DNA of 64,000 nucleotides, taken from NCBI RefSeq assembly GCF_009727055.1, contig NW_024064153.1, positions 528,090-592,089 on the forward strand, read 5' to 3'. Of the stretch, positions 23,396 to 34,914 are shown in pieces. Origin of the DNA: Benincasa hispida. Taxonomy: Eukaryota > Streptophyta > Magnoliopsida > Cucurbitales > Cucurbitaceae. Position numbers and translations under genes: made by a program. Numbering within the stretch: the stretch's first letter is position 1; the number at the start of each line of letters is the position of its first letter. The notes under the pieces were generated by a model. That model did not search any database, was not told the origin of the DNA, and saw only the letters and a program-made list of their open reading frames with translations.

Positions 23396-25262
23396 GTCAA
23401 AAAGCCTCTTGAGTTAGTACATTCTGACCTTTGTGATCCTATGAATGTGCGAGCTCGAGGTGGCTATGAGTATTTTATCAGTTTTATTGATGATTACTCT
23501 AAGTATGGGTATGTTTATCTTATGCAATGGAAGTCTGAATCATTTGAAAAGTTCATCTAGTAGGTCAGTTCCACCTCAAGAGTTGAGGGAACCTCGATGC
23601 AGTGGAAGGGTTGTGAACCCTCCCGTTCGCTATTTGGGTTTCACGGAAATCCTAGCTATGGTTGCAAATGGCGAAGTTGAGGATCTGTGGTCTTATTAGA
23701 AGGCAATGGATGATGTTGACTGGGATGAATGGGTCAAGGCTATGGATCTCGAGATGGAGTCAATGTACTTCAACTCAGTATGGGATCTTGTAGATCAGCC
23801 TGATGGGCTAAGGTCTATAGGTTGTAAATGGATCTACAAGTGAAAACGGGGTGCTGATGTGAAGGTACAGACCTTCAAGGTTCGACTTGTGGCAAAGGGT
23901 TATACCTAGGTAGAGGGAGTTGACTATGAGGAGACTTTCTCGCCTGTTGCCATGTTAAAGTTGATCTGCATACTCTTGCCCATTGCAGCTTATTATAATT
24001 ATGACATCAAGCAAATGGACGTCAAGACGGCCTTTCTGAATTGCAATCTTAAGGTTACCATTTACATGGTGCAACCCGAAGGATTCATAGCCCAAGGTCA
24101 AGAGCAAAAGGTTTGCAAGCTTAATCGGTCCATTTATGGGCTGAAACAGGCGTATAGATCTTGGAACATACGATTTGATACTGTGATCAAGTCGTATGGC
24201 TTTGACCAGAACGTTGATAAACCTTGTGTCTACAAGAAGATCGTCAATGCTTCATTAGTATTCTTAGTGTTGTATGTAGACGATATACTACTCATTGGGA
24301 ATGATGTAGGTCTACTGGCTACAGTTAATAACTGGCTAGCGACCCAATTCCAAATGAAATATTTGGGAGAGGCTCAATTTGTTCTGGGTATACAGATCTT
24401 TCGAGATTGTAAAAACAAAGTCCTAGCACTATTTCAGGCATCGTACATTGACAAAATGTTGCTCAAGTACTTGATGCAGAACTCCAAGAGGGGCCTACTT
24501 CCGTTCAGGCATGGAATCACTTTGTTTAAAGACATGTGTCCTAAGATGCCTCAAGAGGTTGAGGAGATGAGACGAGTCCCATATGCGTCTACCGTTGGTA
24601 GTTTGATGTACCCGATGCTCTGTACTCGACCAGACATCTGCTATGTTGTGGGCATCGTTAGTAGGTATCAGTCTAACTCAGGCCAGGGTCACTGGACAGC
24701 AGTGAAGAACATCCTTAAGTATCTTCGGAGGATGAGGAACTACATGCTTGTGTATGAATCTAGAGATTTGTTCCTTACTGGATACACTGATTTTGACTTT
24801 TAGACTGATAGGGACTCTCACAAGTCGACATCAGGGTCAGTCTTTACTCTTTATGGAGGAGCTGTAGTGTGGCGAAGCACTAAGCAGAGGTGCATCGCCG
24901 ACTCCACTATGAAGGCGAAGTACATAGCGGCTTGTGAAGCTGTTAAGGAAGCCGTCTGGCTCTGGAAGTTTTTGATAGAACTAAAAGTCGTTCCAGATAT
25001 GTCTAGGTCCATTACCCTCTATTGTGACAATAATGGGGCTGTGGCGAACTCCAAGGAGCCTAGAAGTCACAGGCGCGACAAACACATAGAACAAAAGTAT
25101 CACCGGATCTACGAGATAGTGCATCAAGGGGACGTGATCGTCACGAAGATCGCTTCGGAGCACAATGTTGCTGACCCGTTTATGAAGACTCTCACGGCTA
25201 CCTGTTTGAGGGTCACCTTCAGAGCATGTGTCTACAAAATCACCCACGGCTGGACTAGGGCA
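23395..25262 (+). pseudogene. Copia pol fragment: integrase start, RT, RNase H
   Basis: Starts in the integrase (SDLCDPMNVRARGGYEYF, FIDDYSKYGYVYLM), then jumps by deletion to the linker (REPRCSGRVVNPPVRYLGF). RT follows: KAMDLEMESMYFNSVWDLV, MDVKTAFLNCNLKVTIYM, catalytic LYVDDILLIGND, VLGIQIFRDC. A 283-codon open stretch runs 23952-24803. RNase H runs 24800-25180 (DSTMKAKYIAACEAVKEAVW, LYCDNNGAVANSKEP, SEHNVADPFMKTL). Stops at TAG/TGA codons in the RT start and before the RNase H make it non-functional. Confidence 0.88.
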
Positions 25263-25336
25263 AGTGGGAGATTTTCTTATACTGGGCTTTTATGCCCTAG
25301 TTTATTGTTTTATACTAGTTTTTGTACACCCCACTT
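25255..25336 (+). mobile_element. polypurine tract and first bases of a truncated 3' LTR
   Basis: GGGCAAGTGGGAGATT is a typical polypurine tract after the RNase H. It is followed by a diverged LTR start (TACTGGGCTTTTATGCCC). Within about 60 bases the sequence runs into the inverted primer site of another element, so the 3' LTR is cut off. Confidence 0.55.
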
Positions 25337-25350
25337 CCGCTCTGATACCA
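25337..25350 (-). promoter_or_regulatory. inverted primer-binding site
   Basis: CCGCTCTGATACCA on the plus strand is the reverse complement of TGGTATCAGAGCGG. It belongs to the minus-strand LTR that begins at 25353. Confidence 0.75.
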
Positions 25351-25744
25351 ATTGAAGGATCTATTAAACAAGAGTACCCATGAGCGGAAGAAGATCTTTT
25401 CGATTTCATTGTGACAAAATTACCAAACATACATTCTACCAAATAGATATGCATTGTAACACTAATTACTAGCATGCTTTAACAATTAAAATACAAAAGA
25501 CCGAGTAGACATACTAGTTGAAGAAAATGTTCAATCAAACTCAGTCCAACGAAAGCGAACTCCCCTATGCTTCTTATTGTCCAGCAAACAATCGCCTAAT
25601 AGCACCACGGTCGTCTACAAGATCGACAGCGCACGAACCAACAACAACTGGGGACGACACCACCACTTGAAGCCCTCAATATTCTCGTTGTGAGAATCCA
25701 AAGGGTGGACATTGATGGAGTTGGTAGAGGGAAGGAGGAAAAGA

Positions 25745-26045
25745 CGATCATGTAGTACGAACAAGCAAGTGGGAGATAATAGAAGACTATCGTATAGTTA
25801 GGTGCTTGTCGTTTAGAAATAGGTACACGATCATGTAGGTTTAGCTAAGAGATCATCTATCAAATGGTAAGCGATCGTTTAGGTCTGCTCAGTGCGCTAA
25901 GCAATCATATAGAAAAAGTAAGTGATTGTTTAGAAATCGCAGGCGATCGTTTAACACGCGGGTGTGCAATCGTTTAGGAAGATTGGCACTATCGTATAGG
26001 CTCTCAATGCTATGCGATCGTATAGGTTCACACCTTAAGCGATTT
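25745..26045. repeat. array of CGATCGTTTA-type motifs in the inverted LTR
   Basis: About ten imperfect copies of (A/G)CGATCGTTTAG or CGATCGTATAG with 15-30 base spacing, for example AAGCGATCGTTTAGG, GGCGATCGTTTAAC, TGCAATCGTTTAGG and TGCGATCGTATAGG. The same core recurs in two unrelated elements in this window. Confidence 0.7.
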
Positions 26046-27386
26046 TTCTGCGTGTCTTTTTCGTGTATTGCAAAAATGAAAACAATTTTCATTTTAGTTA
26101 CAAGAATTGAATTCGAACTTCCCACTTTTGCACAATTTCGGAGAATTACTCGGCCAATTATCTCATAACCGCCTAATTAATTAAATAATGAATATAATCA
26201 TATTATATTCTTAACCTATAGTTTGATATCATATATCCACTATAGTGTTTTCTCCTCTACTTGATATAAATCATATTTATATCCAATTTCTTCCAAAATA
26301 ATGTATCTCATACATTTAGTCAATTATATCATATATAATTAACCAGTTCAATTATATCATATATAATCGAACTCCCTCTTGTCAATTTGAACATTTCAAA
26401 CTGACCCAAAAACTTATTCTCAACTTTATCTGAGTTACCAAGGGGACCTTATAGACCTATGGCTCGAAGCTCCAACCGTAAGTGAATAGCTGATTAAACT
26501 CTTTAGCCAAGAGATCCACCATCCGTTAACTGCCAGGCATTCCACTAAAAACCAACAGTTGAACTCTTCTTACCACAGATATATTTATGTGTCCATCGGA
26601 TATAACCAATCATGAGTACGATGACCCTTCACAAATGCTCGTAAGTACAACTGGGTCAATTTACCGTTTTGCCCCTATAGTTACATCTTACTCCTTAAGT
26701 ACCCCTAATCTCTCTAATGAATAACACAACATAGTCCAACCATGTGTGAGCACCTCTCGGGCCAAGAGAAGGTGTGTGGTGCCACATCGTTCAAGCCCTG
26801 GAATCAGCTCTTAAGAGAGCTATCTATCTACTTACCCCTTCTTTGGGGAAGAACTGATTCCATCTTGTGTAGTTGAGTTTCCAACTCCCAAATCAGAAGA
26901 ATCCCCAAAGTGGTATGTTTGAGTTGGCGACCTGGCCACTCGCACCCATGCAAATCAAAGGATCGCCCTTAATGGCAGGAGTTCCCAACTCACTCAGGAT
27001 TGAGGTCATATTACCTATGGTCATCCTAGTGAAGTGAAGTCTCTATCATGAACGGTGTTATATAACGAGACGTTAACACTTCGTGGCCAGGTCTTATACA
27101 AACTCTTTGTATAGGACACCCCTGCTCGCATGTCCCCTATAGAAATGATCAAGATCAGACCATCTGTGACAAGTCGCAACACTTGTGACCATTCCATAAA
27201 GCGAGCCGCATCTGTAGCGTTGCCAGGATAAGGTTTCCCTCCTATATCCATATACTACAGACCATTTTTGTTATCACTTAAGACATGATCCACTTGTATG
27301 TCACCACATACATGCTTAAGTTACATACAGACAACCAGGGATTTAAGGTTTATTGGTTTGTGGTAAAGAAAATATAACATTCAACT

Positions 27387-29231
27387 TGTTGGGTTTTATG
27401 TCCTAAGACTCGTGGTTTGTAAACATTAGAACTTATTATGAGAATTCAATAAAGTTGTTATTGAATATATTGTTGTTTAGAAATCCAATAAACCTAAGTC
27501 CTTTGAGTATTAAATGAGTACCTGAACTTTATGTGGAGACATACAAGTGGATCAGGTTCAAGTAAATAGTCAAAATGATCTATAGTATATGAATAAGGTT
27601 GGGTACCTTATTCTGGTAATACTATTGGATGCGGCCTACTCTATAGTTGTTACAAAGAGTTGTAAAGTGCTACAAACGAAGTGATCCTAATTCATTCATG
27701 TTGGGACATAAGAAGTGGGGGTGTCCTGTGCAAATGAGTTTTGTGCAATATCGGACTACAAAACCATTGTGCAATATCGGACCACAAAACCAATCACTCT
27801 TACTTTATAATGCTGGTTTAAGACAGACTATTTCAAAGTGATGACCTTGGTAACTTGACCTTAATCCTGAGCTAACTATGAACTCCTGTTTGTTTGGAAT
27901 TATCCTTTGATCTACAAACGGTGAGAGTAGACCATCTGCCTCTGCTCAATAAGCTTACCATTTTGGGGATAAGACCGAATGAATAGCTGGGAACATAGGG
28001 TGTAAGAGGGAATTTGCTCCTATTCGATTAGGGTTAGTAGAGAGGTTGTTCCCTTCAAATGTTGATTCTGGGTCTTGAACAAGACGTCTCACTCTCTCAT
28101 TGGCCTGAGAGGGATTCGATTTGTTGATTGGATCACAAATCAATTATTCATTAGGGGATCAGTGGAACTTAAGGAACAAGAGGTAATTCCGGGGCTAAAA
28201 CAGAGATTTGACCCAGCCCTTATTACGACCAACCTGTGAAAGGTTAACTTACTAATCATGGTTATATCGAGTGGACATAATATATCTATAGTGAGAAGAG
28301 TTCAACTATGGGCTTTAGTGGAATCACCCATTAGTTAACTGGGAGGTTAGATCGGTCTAATGAGTTTAGCCGATTAATCTCGGATCGTTGGAGCCCATGA
28401 TCTATAGGTTCGTAAGGTCCCCTACTAGCTCGTAAATGGATTAGCTCTAGAATAGCGTGATAAGTTGATTTGATGTGATAAAATTAGAATTAAATAAAAT
28501 TGGAGAAATAATATTTAAATATGATTTAAATATTTGAAGATAGAATTGTGTAAAAATTAATTTATTATTTGATATTAAATGAATTAGATTTATTTAAATT
28601 GTTTAAATAATTATCTATTGATTTTATTAAAGAAAATTAGTTTATGAAATTAATTTTGTAAAATTAATAATATTTTCAAATTGATTTATGAAATCAATTT
28701 TGATAAAATTGAAAAAGAAAAGAAAAATGCAAAGTTGGAAAATTGATTTTCCGTTATCTTCTTCCTACTAGTCACAAACAACCCACCTTAAACTCTTCAT
28801 TAACTCCAAACATGAGCTGCATCTCATGTAGTAAATCTCTTTGCATGAATGTCTACAATATATTGAAGAGATTGGAGTGTTTTGAAGGTAATGCAACCAA
28901 ACAATTTTTTAGAAAAATTTGTGAGAGAAGAAGGTTGTTCTTCTGCTGGGTTGCTGCTGTGAGCTTCTCTAAATTCCCTTAATTCCAGCTTATTTTGAGT
29001 CCCACTACTCAATCTTGAGCATAAGAGGATAGTAAGGAAGATCTTGGGGTGGTCTACTACAAGTTTCAGTGGAGATTTGTAGCTGGTTCAAAGCTTAGAG
29101 GAAGTTCTTCAAAGGTATATCTTGAAACCCAATTATTTCTGTTGAAGCATGTTTTCTTTTCTGCCAAAATTAATGAATTAGAGTGCTTATAGATCCTGGT
29201 AACTTCTATTGCGCATCGGTACCTTCCAACA
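27387..29231 (+). mobile_element. solo LTR, family L2, perfect 5-bp target duplication
   Basis: Starts TGTTGGGTTTTATGTCC and ends GGTACCTTCCAACA, giving TGTTGG/CCAACA terminal inverted repeats. CAACT occurs at 27382-27386 and 29232-29236. There is no primer site or gene within. It lies inside the inverted L1 LTR, so it inserted after it. Confidence 0.92.
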
Positions 29232-29345
29232 CAACTGAGCAAAATTAAGAAGTGAAGTAAAATGTCATATATTAAATATCACAAGCGTTCATACAAATTG
29301 TTGACAAATTACAGGACAAGAGACTTTAGGGCATCAACCCCAACA

Positions 29346-30140
29346 TGGTTGTCAATCAAATACATGAAAATGCAGCACATAATAATAAATTCATAATGAG
29401 AATCCATAAGCAAGATCATTAACATCATAAATTAAGAATCTCTCAAAATAACATTGAGTTCCTCCAAATCCCTAAGCTAGAGAAAGTCTAAAACTTACCT
29501 TCCCATGGGATGAAGAAGAAAAAATTCAGCTCTATCTCTATTAATTACATGAGATGAAGAAATAAATTAGAGAAAATTAAGATGTGGGAGGTGAGAAGAT
29601 AAAGAAATCGGCTTACGAGTCGATTGGAGGTCGATTCTACATGCTTTCTTGCCCTAAACAAAGAATGAGCTTATATACTACAACGTCGCAACGTTGCAAC
29701 GCTTGACAAGAACGTTATAATGCTAGTCTCTAGCCTATCAGCATTGGGACATAGCATTATGAGTGTCACAACGTTGTAGAAAATCAGAACATTGCAATGC
29801 TACCCTGTTTTCCAATGTTGTAGAGGCTTCTGCCTTGTAGAGTTGTGCAACGCTCGATTGAGGATTGCAACGCTCCATCTAGCTCCATTTTTGCCCTTTC
29901 ACATCCTTTTGAAGTCTAGTTGCTCAAATTAGCTCCTAATTGCTCCAAATTAACCCTGAACAGCTCGTAACGATGAATTCCACCTCAAAGATGCTCGATA
30001 CCTATATAATCATTAAATAAAGACATTAAACATAGTAATGACCTAGAATTAATAAGAGGAAAATAGCACATTTTTTGTGTTATTAGTTTGCAATCTGAGT
30101 ATATTATGGAGAGCAATGTGGCATATTATTTTCTAATCGA
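29346..30140. mobile_element. LTR-like DNA with repeated CAACGTTGCAACGCT words
   Basis: Non-coding; from about 29685 to 29885 carries many variants of GCAACGTTGCAACGC, such as ACAACGTCGCAACGTTGCAACG, ACAACGTTGTAG and TGCAACGCTCG. Similar words occur in the leader at 15965-16080. Probably part of an LTR or leader of an unidentified retroelement; ends not determined. Confidence 0.4.
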
Positions 30141-30144
30141 GGAT

Positions 30145-30422
30145 TGAGAGCCATGAACTCTCCAAGAGGTAATGCCTAGTTCAGATGTTGCTTGGTGGAT
30201 GACAACAATGCAGGAAGAAATAGAAGCTCTTCATAAGAATAAGACTTGGGAACTTGTAACGCTAGCACAAGGGAGAATGCCCGTTGGCAACAAATGGGTG
30301 TACAAGATCAAGTGCAACAATGACAACCTAGTGGAGCGGTATCATACAAGATTTTTGGTAAAGGGATATGCTCAGAAAAAAGGTATTGACTTCAATGAGA
30401 GCTTTCCTCTAGTAGTTCGACT
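30145..30422 (+). pseudogene. Copia (Tork-like) RT, N-terminal fragment
   Basis: Reads PSSDVAWWMTTMQEEIEALH, KNKTWELVTLAQGRMPVGNK, KWVYKIKCNNDNLVERYHTR and VKGYAQKKGIDFNESFPLVV, the start of Copia RT. It stops abruptly after VVRL at 30422, where an L1 LTR begins. The rest of pol is absent; a matching-type 3' LTR remnant lies at 31466-31860, so the LTR insertion plus deletion destroyed the element. Confidence 0.85.
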
Positions 30423-31465
30423 TATTTGGGTTGATGCCCTAAATCTCGTAGGGTCCTTTAGTTTGTACTTGTCATGTACAAACAATTTATTTATTTAATA
30501 AAATATGATATGTTTTATTTGACATTTAGTAGCATTAACCCACATAAACCAATAAACTAACATCTAATATTATCATCTGTAGCTTAAACATGTATGTAGA
30601 GACATACAGGTGAATCATGTTTAAGTGATAACCTAAATAATCTGTAGTAGATGGATAAAGCTGGATACCTTATCCTAGTCACACTACGAATACGGCCCGC
30701 TTTGTAGATGTTACAATTGTTGTAAAGTATTACAAATGATCTGATCTTGATCATTCATGTGGAGACATGTGAGTGGAGGTATTTTATACAAAAGAGTTAG
30801 TATAAGATCGGACCACGAAATGATTAGTCTCATTATATAACACCATTTATAATAGAGACTTACATTTCACCAAGATGATCATAGCTAACATGACTTGAAT
30901 CCTGAGTGAGTTTTGAACTCCTGCCTATGAAAGCAGTCCTTTGATTTGTATAGGTGAAAGTGGCCAGATCGTCGACTCAATAAACCTACCATTTTAGGGA
31001 TTCATCTGATTGGGGAGCTGGAAGCACAGCTACACAAGTCGGAATTCACTCCTTCCCTAACATCGGGATAAGTAGATAAATTGCTCCATTAAGGATTGAT
31101 TCGGGGCTTGAACAATGTGATGCCACACCCTCTCTTGGCCTTAGAGGGGTTTGGTCATAGTTGGATTATGCTTATTGTTCATTAGAATGATCGGTGGTAC
31201 TTAAGGAGTTAGATGTAACTTTAGAGGCAAAATAGTAATTTTTGCCTAGTTGTACTTACGAGCAATTTGTGAAGGGTCATCGCACTGTTAACTGGTTATA
31301 TCCAATGGACACAGAAATATATCTGTAGTGTGAAGAGTGTAGCTGTCAGTCTTTAGTGGAGTGCTTGACAGTTAATAGATGTTGAGTAATTTAATTAAAG
31401 GAGTTTAATTAATTATTCAAGTACCATTAGAGCTTCAATCTACAGGTCCATGAGGTCCCCTCTGT
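30423..31465 (+). mobile_element. truncated LTR, family L1
   Basis: Starts TATTTGGGTTGATGCCC and follows the L1 block order (ATGTAGAGACATACAGGTG, GGATACCTTATCCTAGTCAC, TTTCACCAAGATGATC, GGACACAGAAATATATCT). It ends in CATGAGGTCCCCTCTGTAGC, about halfway along, where the sequence switches to another LTR. Confidence 0.8.
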
Positions 31466-31860
31466 AGCACACACGAATTTATGAGAACAATTTGGAGCCA
31501 TTAGATTTGCTTGATGACCAAGTTTCTTTGGGCTATAAATAGGTGAGGACCCATGGTAGCCAAACCATCCCAAAAATTCTCCAAAAAACGAGTGAGATAA
31601 AAATGAATAGAAAGAGTATTTTCTTCTTGTAAGAGAGCATGGTGTTCCTATATAAGAATAAAAGTTTATAATTCCTATTTTATATAGTGGAATTCTTCTA
31701 TTCTTGTCGTGGTTTTGTCCCTAACTTGTTTAGGGGTTTCTCACGTAAAATCACTGTGTGTTATTCTGTCCTTTCTTATTCTTCATTATTATTATTCTCA
31801 ATCTACTTTAGTTGCATCTTACTCTGTTTGGTCATAGTTCCTTTTGTAACAAGATGAAAA
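31466..31860 (+). mobile_element. 3' LTR remnant of a Tork-like Copia element
   Basis: Contains GGGCTATAAATAGGTGAGG (TATA box at 31534-31541), followed by the typical region CTTGTTTAGGGGTTTCTCACG and TCACTGTGTGTTATTCTG. These match the layout of plant Tork/Tnt1-type LTRs. It fits the RT fragment at 30145-30422 as the other end of the same element. Confidence 0.6.
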
Positions 31861-32913
31861 TAAGACGAGAGACCAATCACTCTAAAAATTGATGATGACA
31901 TAATCTTCTAAACTAGCAATATTGTTCTAAATTATCAACAACATGTTTGTTGAACTCTGAAAATTTAAAAGTTTATTGAAAATTTATAAAGCTTAAGTAT
32001 GTTTTTGATGTTATGAGTTTTTTTTTTTATGAACATTTGTTGATTGTATATATAACTCCAAATAGGAGACAAGGGACAACTCATGACAAGCGAATCAAGA
32101 CCAAAAAAAGACACACCTAAACAAAGTAGCAAAAAAAGAGCTAAACATACAACAACCCATTGATGTCAAGGAACAACCAAAAAACACATAAGGCCAAGAA
32201 GAAGGTATCCATTGTGTCTTTATTGGTGGATTAATATTGTGGGGGATATACTAGTTAATAAACTTGAATGGTTATGTAGAATGCAAAAAGGGCAGAAGAA
32301 CATAAAAAGAAGACCAAGATAACTGAACATAAGAAACATGAAGAAGAGCAGGGAGAGACTAAGGAATGATCATATATAAAATGTTAACCCAAATAATAAA
32401 GTATAGTGTATTTGTGAAATAACCTAATAGAACCTAACAACATATAAGTTTAAATAGATGAAGGCATGGATGAGACCAACCATGACAAGGAGACCAAAAA
32501 TAATATGGAAAAAGGAATCAATGAAAAGTTGAGGGACCACTTAAAAAGCCAAGAAGAGCTATGTCCCCCAAAAAAATTCCCCAAGTGCAAAAGATAAGCC
32601 AACCAAGGAAGATGGCGAAGAAAAAAAGGTAATACTCCATGAGGAATTTAAGAAATAAGATGGATGTAGAATGCATAAATACTAATTGTTAAATATGTAT
32701 GTTAGATGGGGATAAAAAATGAGACTGAGAAGGAGAAAAAGACCAAGAAAGTAAGTGTCAGGGGCACTCCAACTGTAAAGAGTAATGAGTATGTATTATC
32801 TAGTAATAGATCGTTTCTAATTTATTATATTACAATTTTAATTGAAGTGAGTAACATACACAACCTACAAATTTGAAGGTTGTTTGAATATTATATGATG
32901 TTCATGAGTTAAC
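31861..32913. other. purine-rich non-coding region, unidentified
   Basis: About 1 kb rich in A and G (AAGACCAAGATAACTGAAC, GAAGAAGAGCAGGGAGAGAC, AAGAAAGTAAGTGTCAGG). No open frame of useful length on either strand and no match I recognise to the retroelements around it. It may be an internal part of an unknown non-autonomous element. Confidence 0.35.
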
Positions 32914-34805
32914 CATTAGGATTGATGCCCTAAATCTCATGCGTCCTGTAATTTGTAATTGTATTGTACAAATAGTTTATTTATTTAATAAAATCTGAGG
33001 CATTTTATTCCACATTTAGTAGCATTAACCCACAAAACCAATAAACAAACATCCAAAGTTATCTTCTATAACTTAAACATGTATGTAAATACATACCTGA
33101 ATGGTTTGTAGTAAATGGATAAGGTTGGGTATCTTATCTTGGTGACATTACGAATACAACCCACTTTGTAGATGTTAGAATTATTGTAAAGTTCTACAAA
33201 TGATATGATTCTGATCATTCATGTATAGACATGTGAGTAAGGGTGTTCTATACAAAAGGGTTTGTATAAGACCGGACCACGAAATGAATAGTCTCATTAT
33301 ATAACACTGTTAATAGTAGAGACTTACATTTCACCAAGATGATCATAGGTGACATGACCTAAATCCTGAGTGAGTTGTGAACTCCTGCTTATAAAGGCGG
33401 TCCTTTGATTTGCATGGGTGAGAGTGACAAGTTTGCCAACTCAATATGCCTACCATTTTAGGGATTCGACTGATTGGGGAGCAGAGAACGCAACTATACA
33501 AAAAGGAATTCATTTCTTAGTTGAAAAAAGTAGAGAAATTGCTCCCTTAAGAGTTGATTCTAGGACTTGAACAATGTGGTGTCACATCCTCTCCTGGTCT
33601 GAGAGGGGTTTGGTCATAGTTGAAATATGACTTATTGTTTATTAGAGGGATTTATGGTACTTAAGGAGTTAGATATAACTATAGTGGCAAAATGGTAATT
33701 TTTGCCCAATTGTACTTACGAGCAATTTGTGAAGGGTCATTGCACTGTTGACTAGTTATATCCAATGGACATAGAAATATATCTGTAGTGTGAAGAGTGC
33801 AGTTGTCGGTCTTTATGGAGTAACCAGCAGTCAATGGAAGTTGTGTAATTTAAATAAAGGAGTTTAATTAATTATCCAAGTACCATTGGAGCTTCAACCT
33901 ACAGGTTCATAAGGCTTTCTCTATAGCTCAACTAGGATTATTGAGAATTAAATTAATTTTGGATTAATTTGAATTGTTCAAACTAATTGAGGAAATTAAT
34001 TATATATGATATAAGAAATATAATATGTTTGATACATTATAATATAATATTTATTTGAGAGGATGTAAATATTTGAATATGATTCAAATATTAATTATAT
34101 GAATTTGATTCATATATATAATATAATTGATTTATATTAAATTTCATATATTATTGAGAGAATTCAAAGCACATGTTATATTGTATTTGATACAATATAA
34201 AAACTATATGTTATGTGTTATATTTGATATAACATATAGTTTAATATATACTATATGATAAGTTTTAAATAATTTATTAAATTATTTTTTTAATTTAATT
34301 GAGAAGGGAGCGATATCTCCCTCCCCTTGTTTCTCTCTTTAGAAAATGTGGGAGGTTATGGTAGATATTTATTCTTCCAAAAAGCCACAGACTGTCTATG
34401 ATTTCAGTGAAGTATCCTAGAAAATAATTCCTCTCTTCTAAATTTTTTTCGCTCTCCCAAAATCAACAGAGCCCACAAAACTCCTGTAATCCTCATACTA
34501 TAAGGATAATACAGAGGATTATCTTGTGGTGGTGCCCAACAAATTGTTTTTCGTTTTGCTGTTTATCTTTGGGAGTTCGTGATCGTAGAGATTCGAAGTG
34601 TTTGTGACCAATTGGAGAATAAACTCGTGAAGAATTGGTTCTCCAAGAGGTTAGTAATGTAAACTCTAAATTCCTTCTTTGTATTTTTATTCTAAGCATA
34701 CTGTAATTTATTTAGAATGCATAGAGTTGTGAATTTTATTTTTCTGTGTAAATTTGAAAATTGGGAAACAATCTTGCTTCCGTTATGGGTTTTCACAAAC
34801 CATCA
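32914..34805 (+). mobile_element. 5' LTR, family L1
   Basis: Starts with a diverged CATTAGGATTGATGCCC and ends ACAAACCATCA two bases before TGGTATCAGAGCGG. Contains the full L1 block order and no fold-back insertion. A gag-pol remnant follows in the same orientation. Confidence 0.82.
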
Positions 34806-34807
34806 TG

Positions 34808-34820
34808 TGGTATCAGAGCG
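34808..34820 (+). promoter_or_regulatory. primer-binding site (initiator tRNA-Met)
   Basis: TGGTATCAGAGCG, the canonical Copia primer site, two bases after the LTR end at 34805. Confidence 0.85.
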
Positions 34821-34914
34821 GCCTTTTTGGTTCCCAATTTTTAAATTTCTGAAATTAAAAATTCGTAAATGGTGGGTACTGCATTTTTTATGTGTTTCAT
34901 ATATTAGCAAGCCT

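Larger units (their letters stand above)
25353..29345 (-). mobile_element. inverted LTR, family L1, split by a solo LTR
   Basis: Minus-strand LTR in two pieces: 29345-29237 and 27386-25353. The 5' end on the minus strand is TGTTGGGGTTGATGCCC at 29345; the 3' end is CCTTCA at 25353 next to the inverted primer site. The 27387-29231 L2 solo LTR sits between the pieces, flanked by CAACT on both sides. The first piece carries a run of GATCGTTTA-type motifs (25750-26040). Confidence 0.85.
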
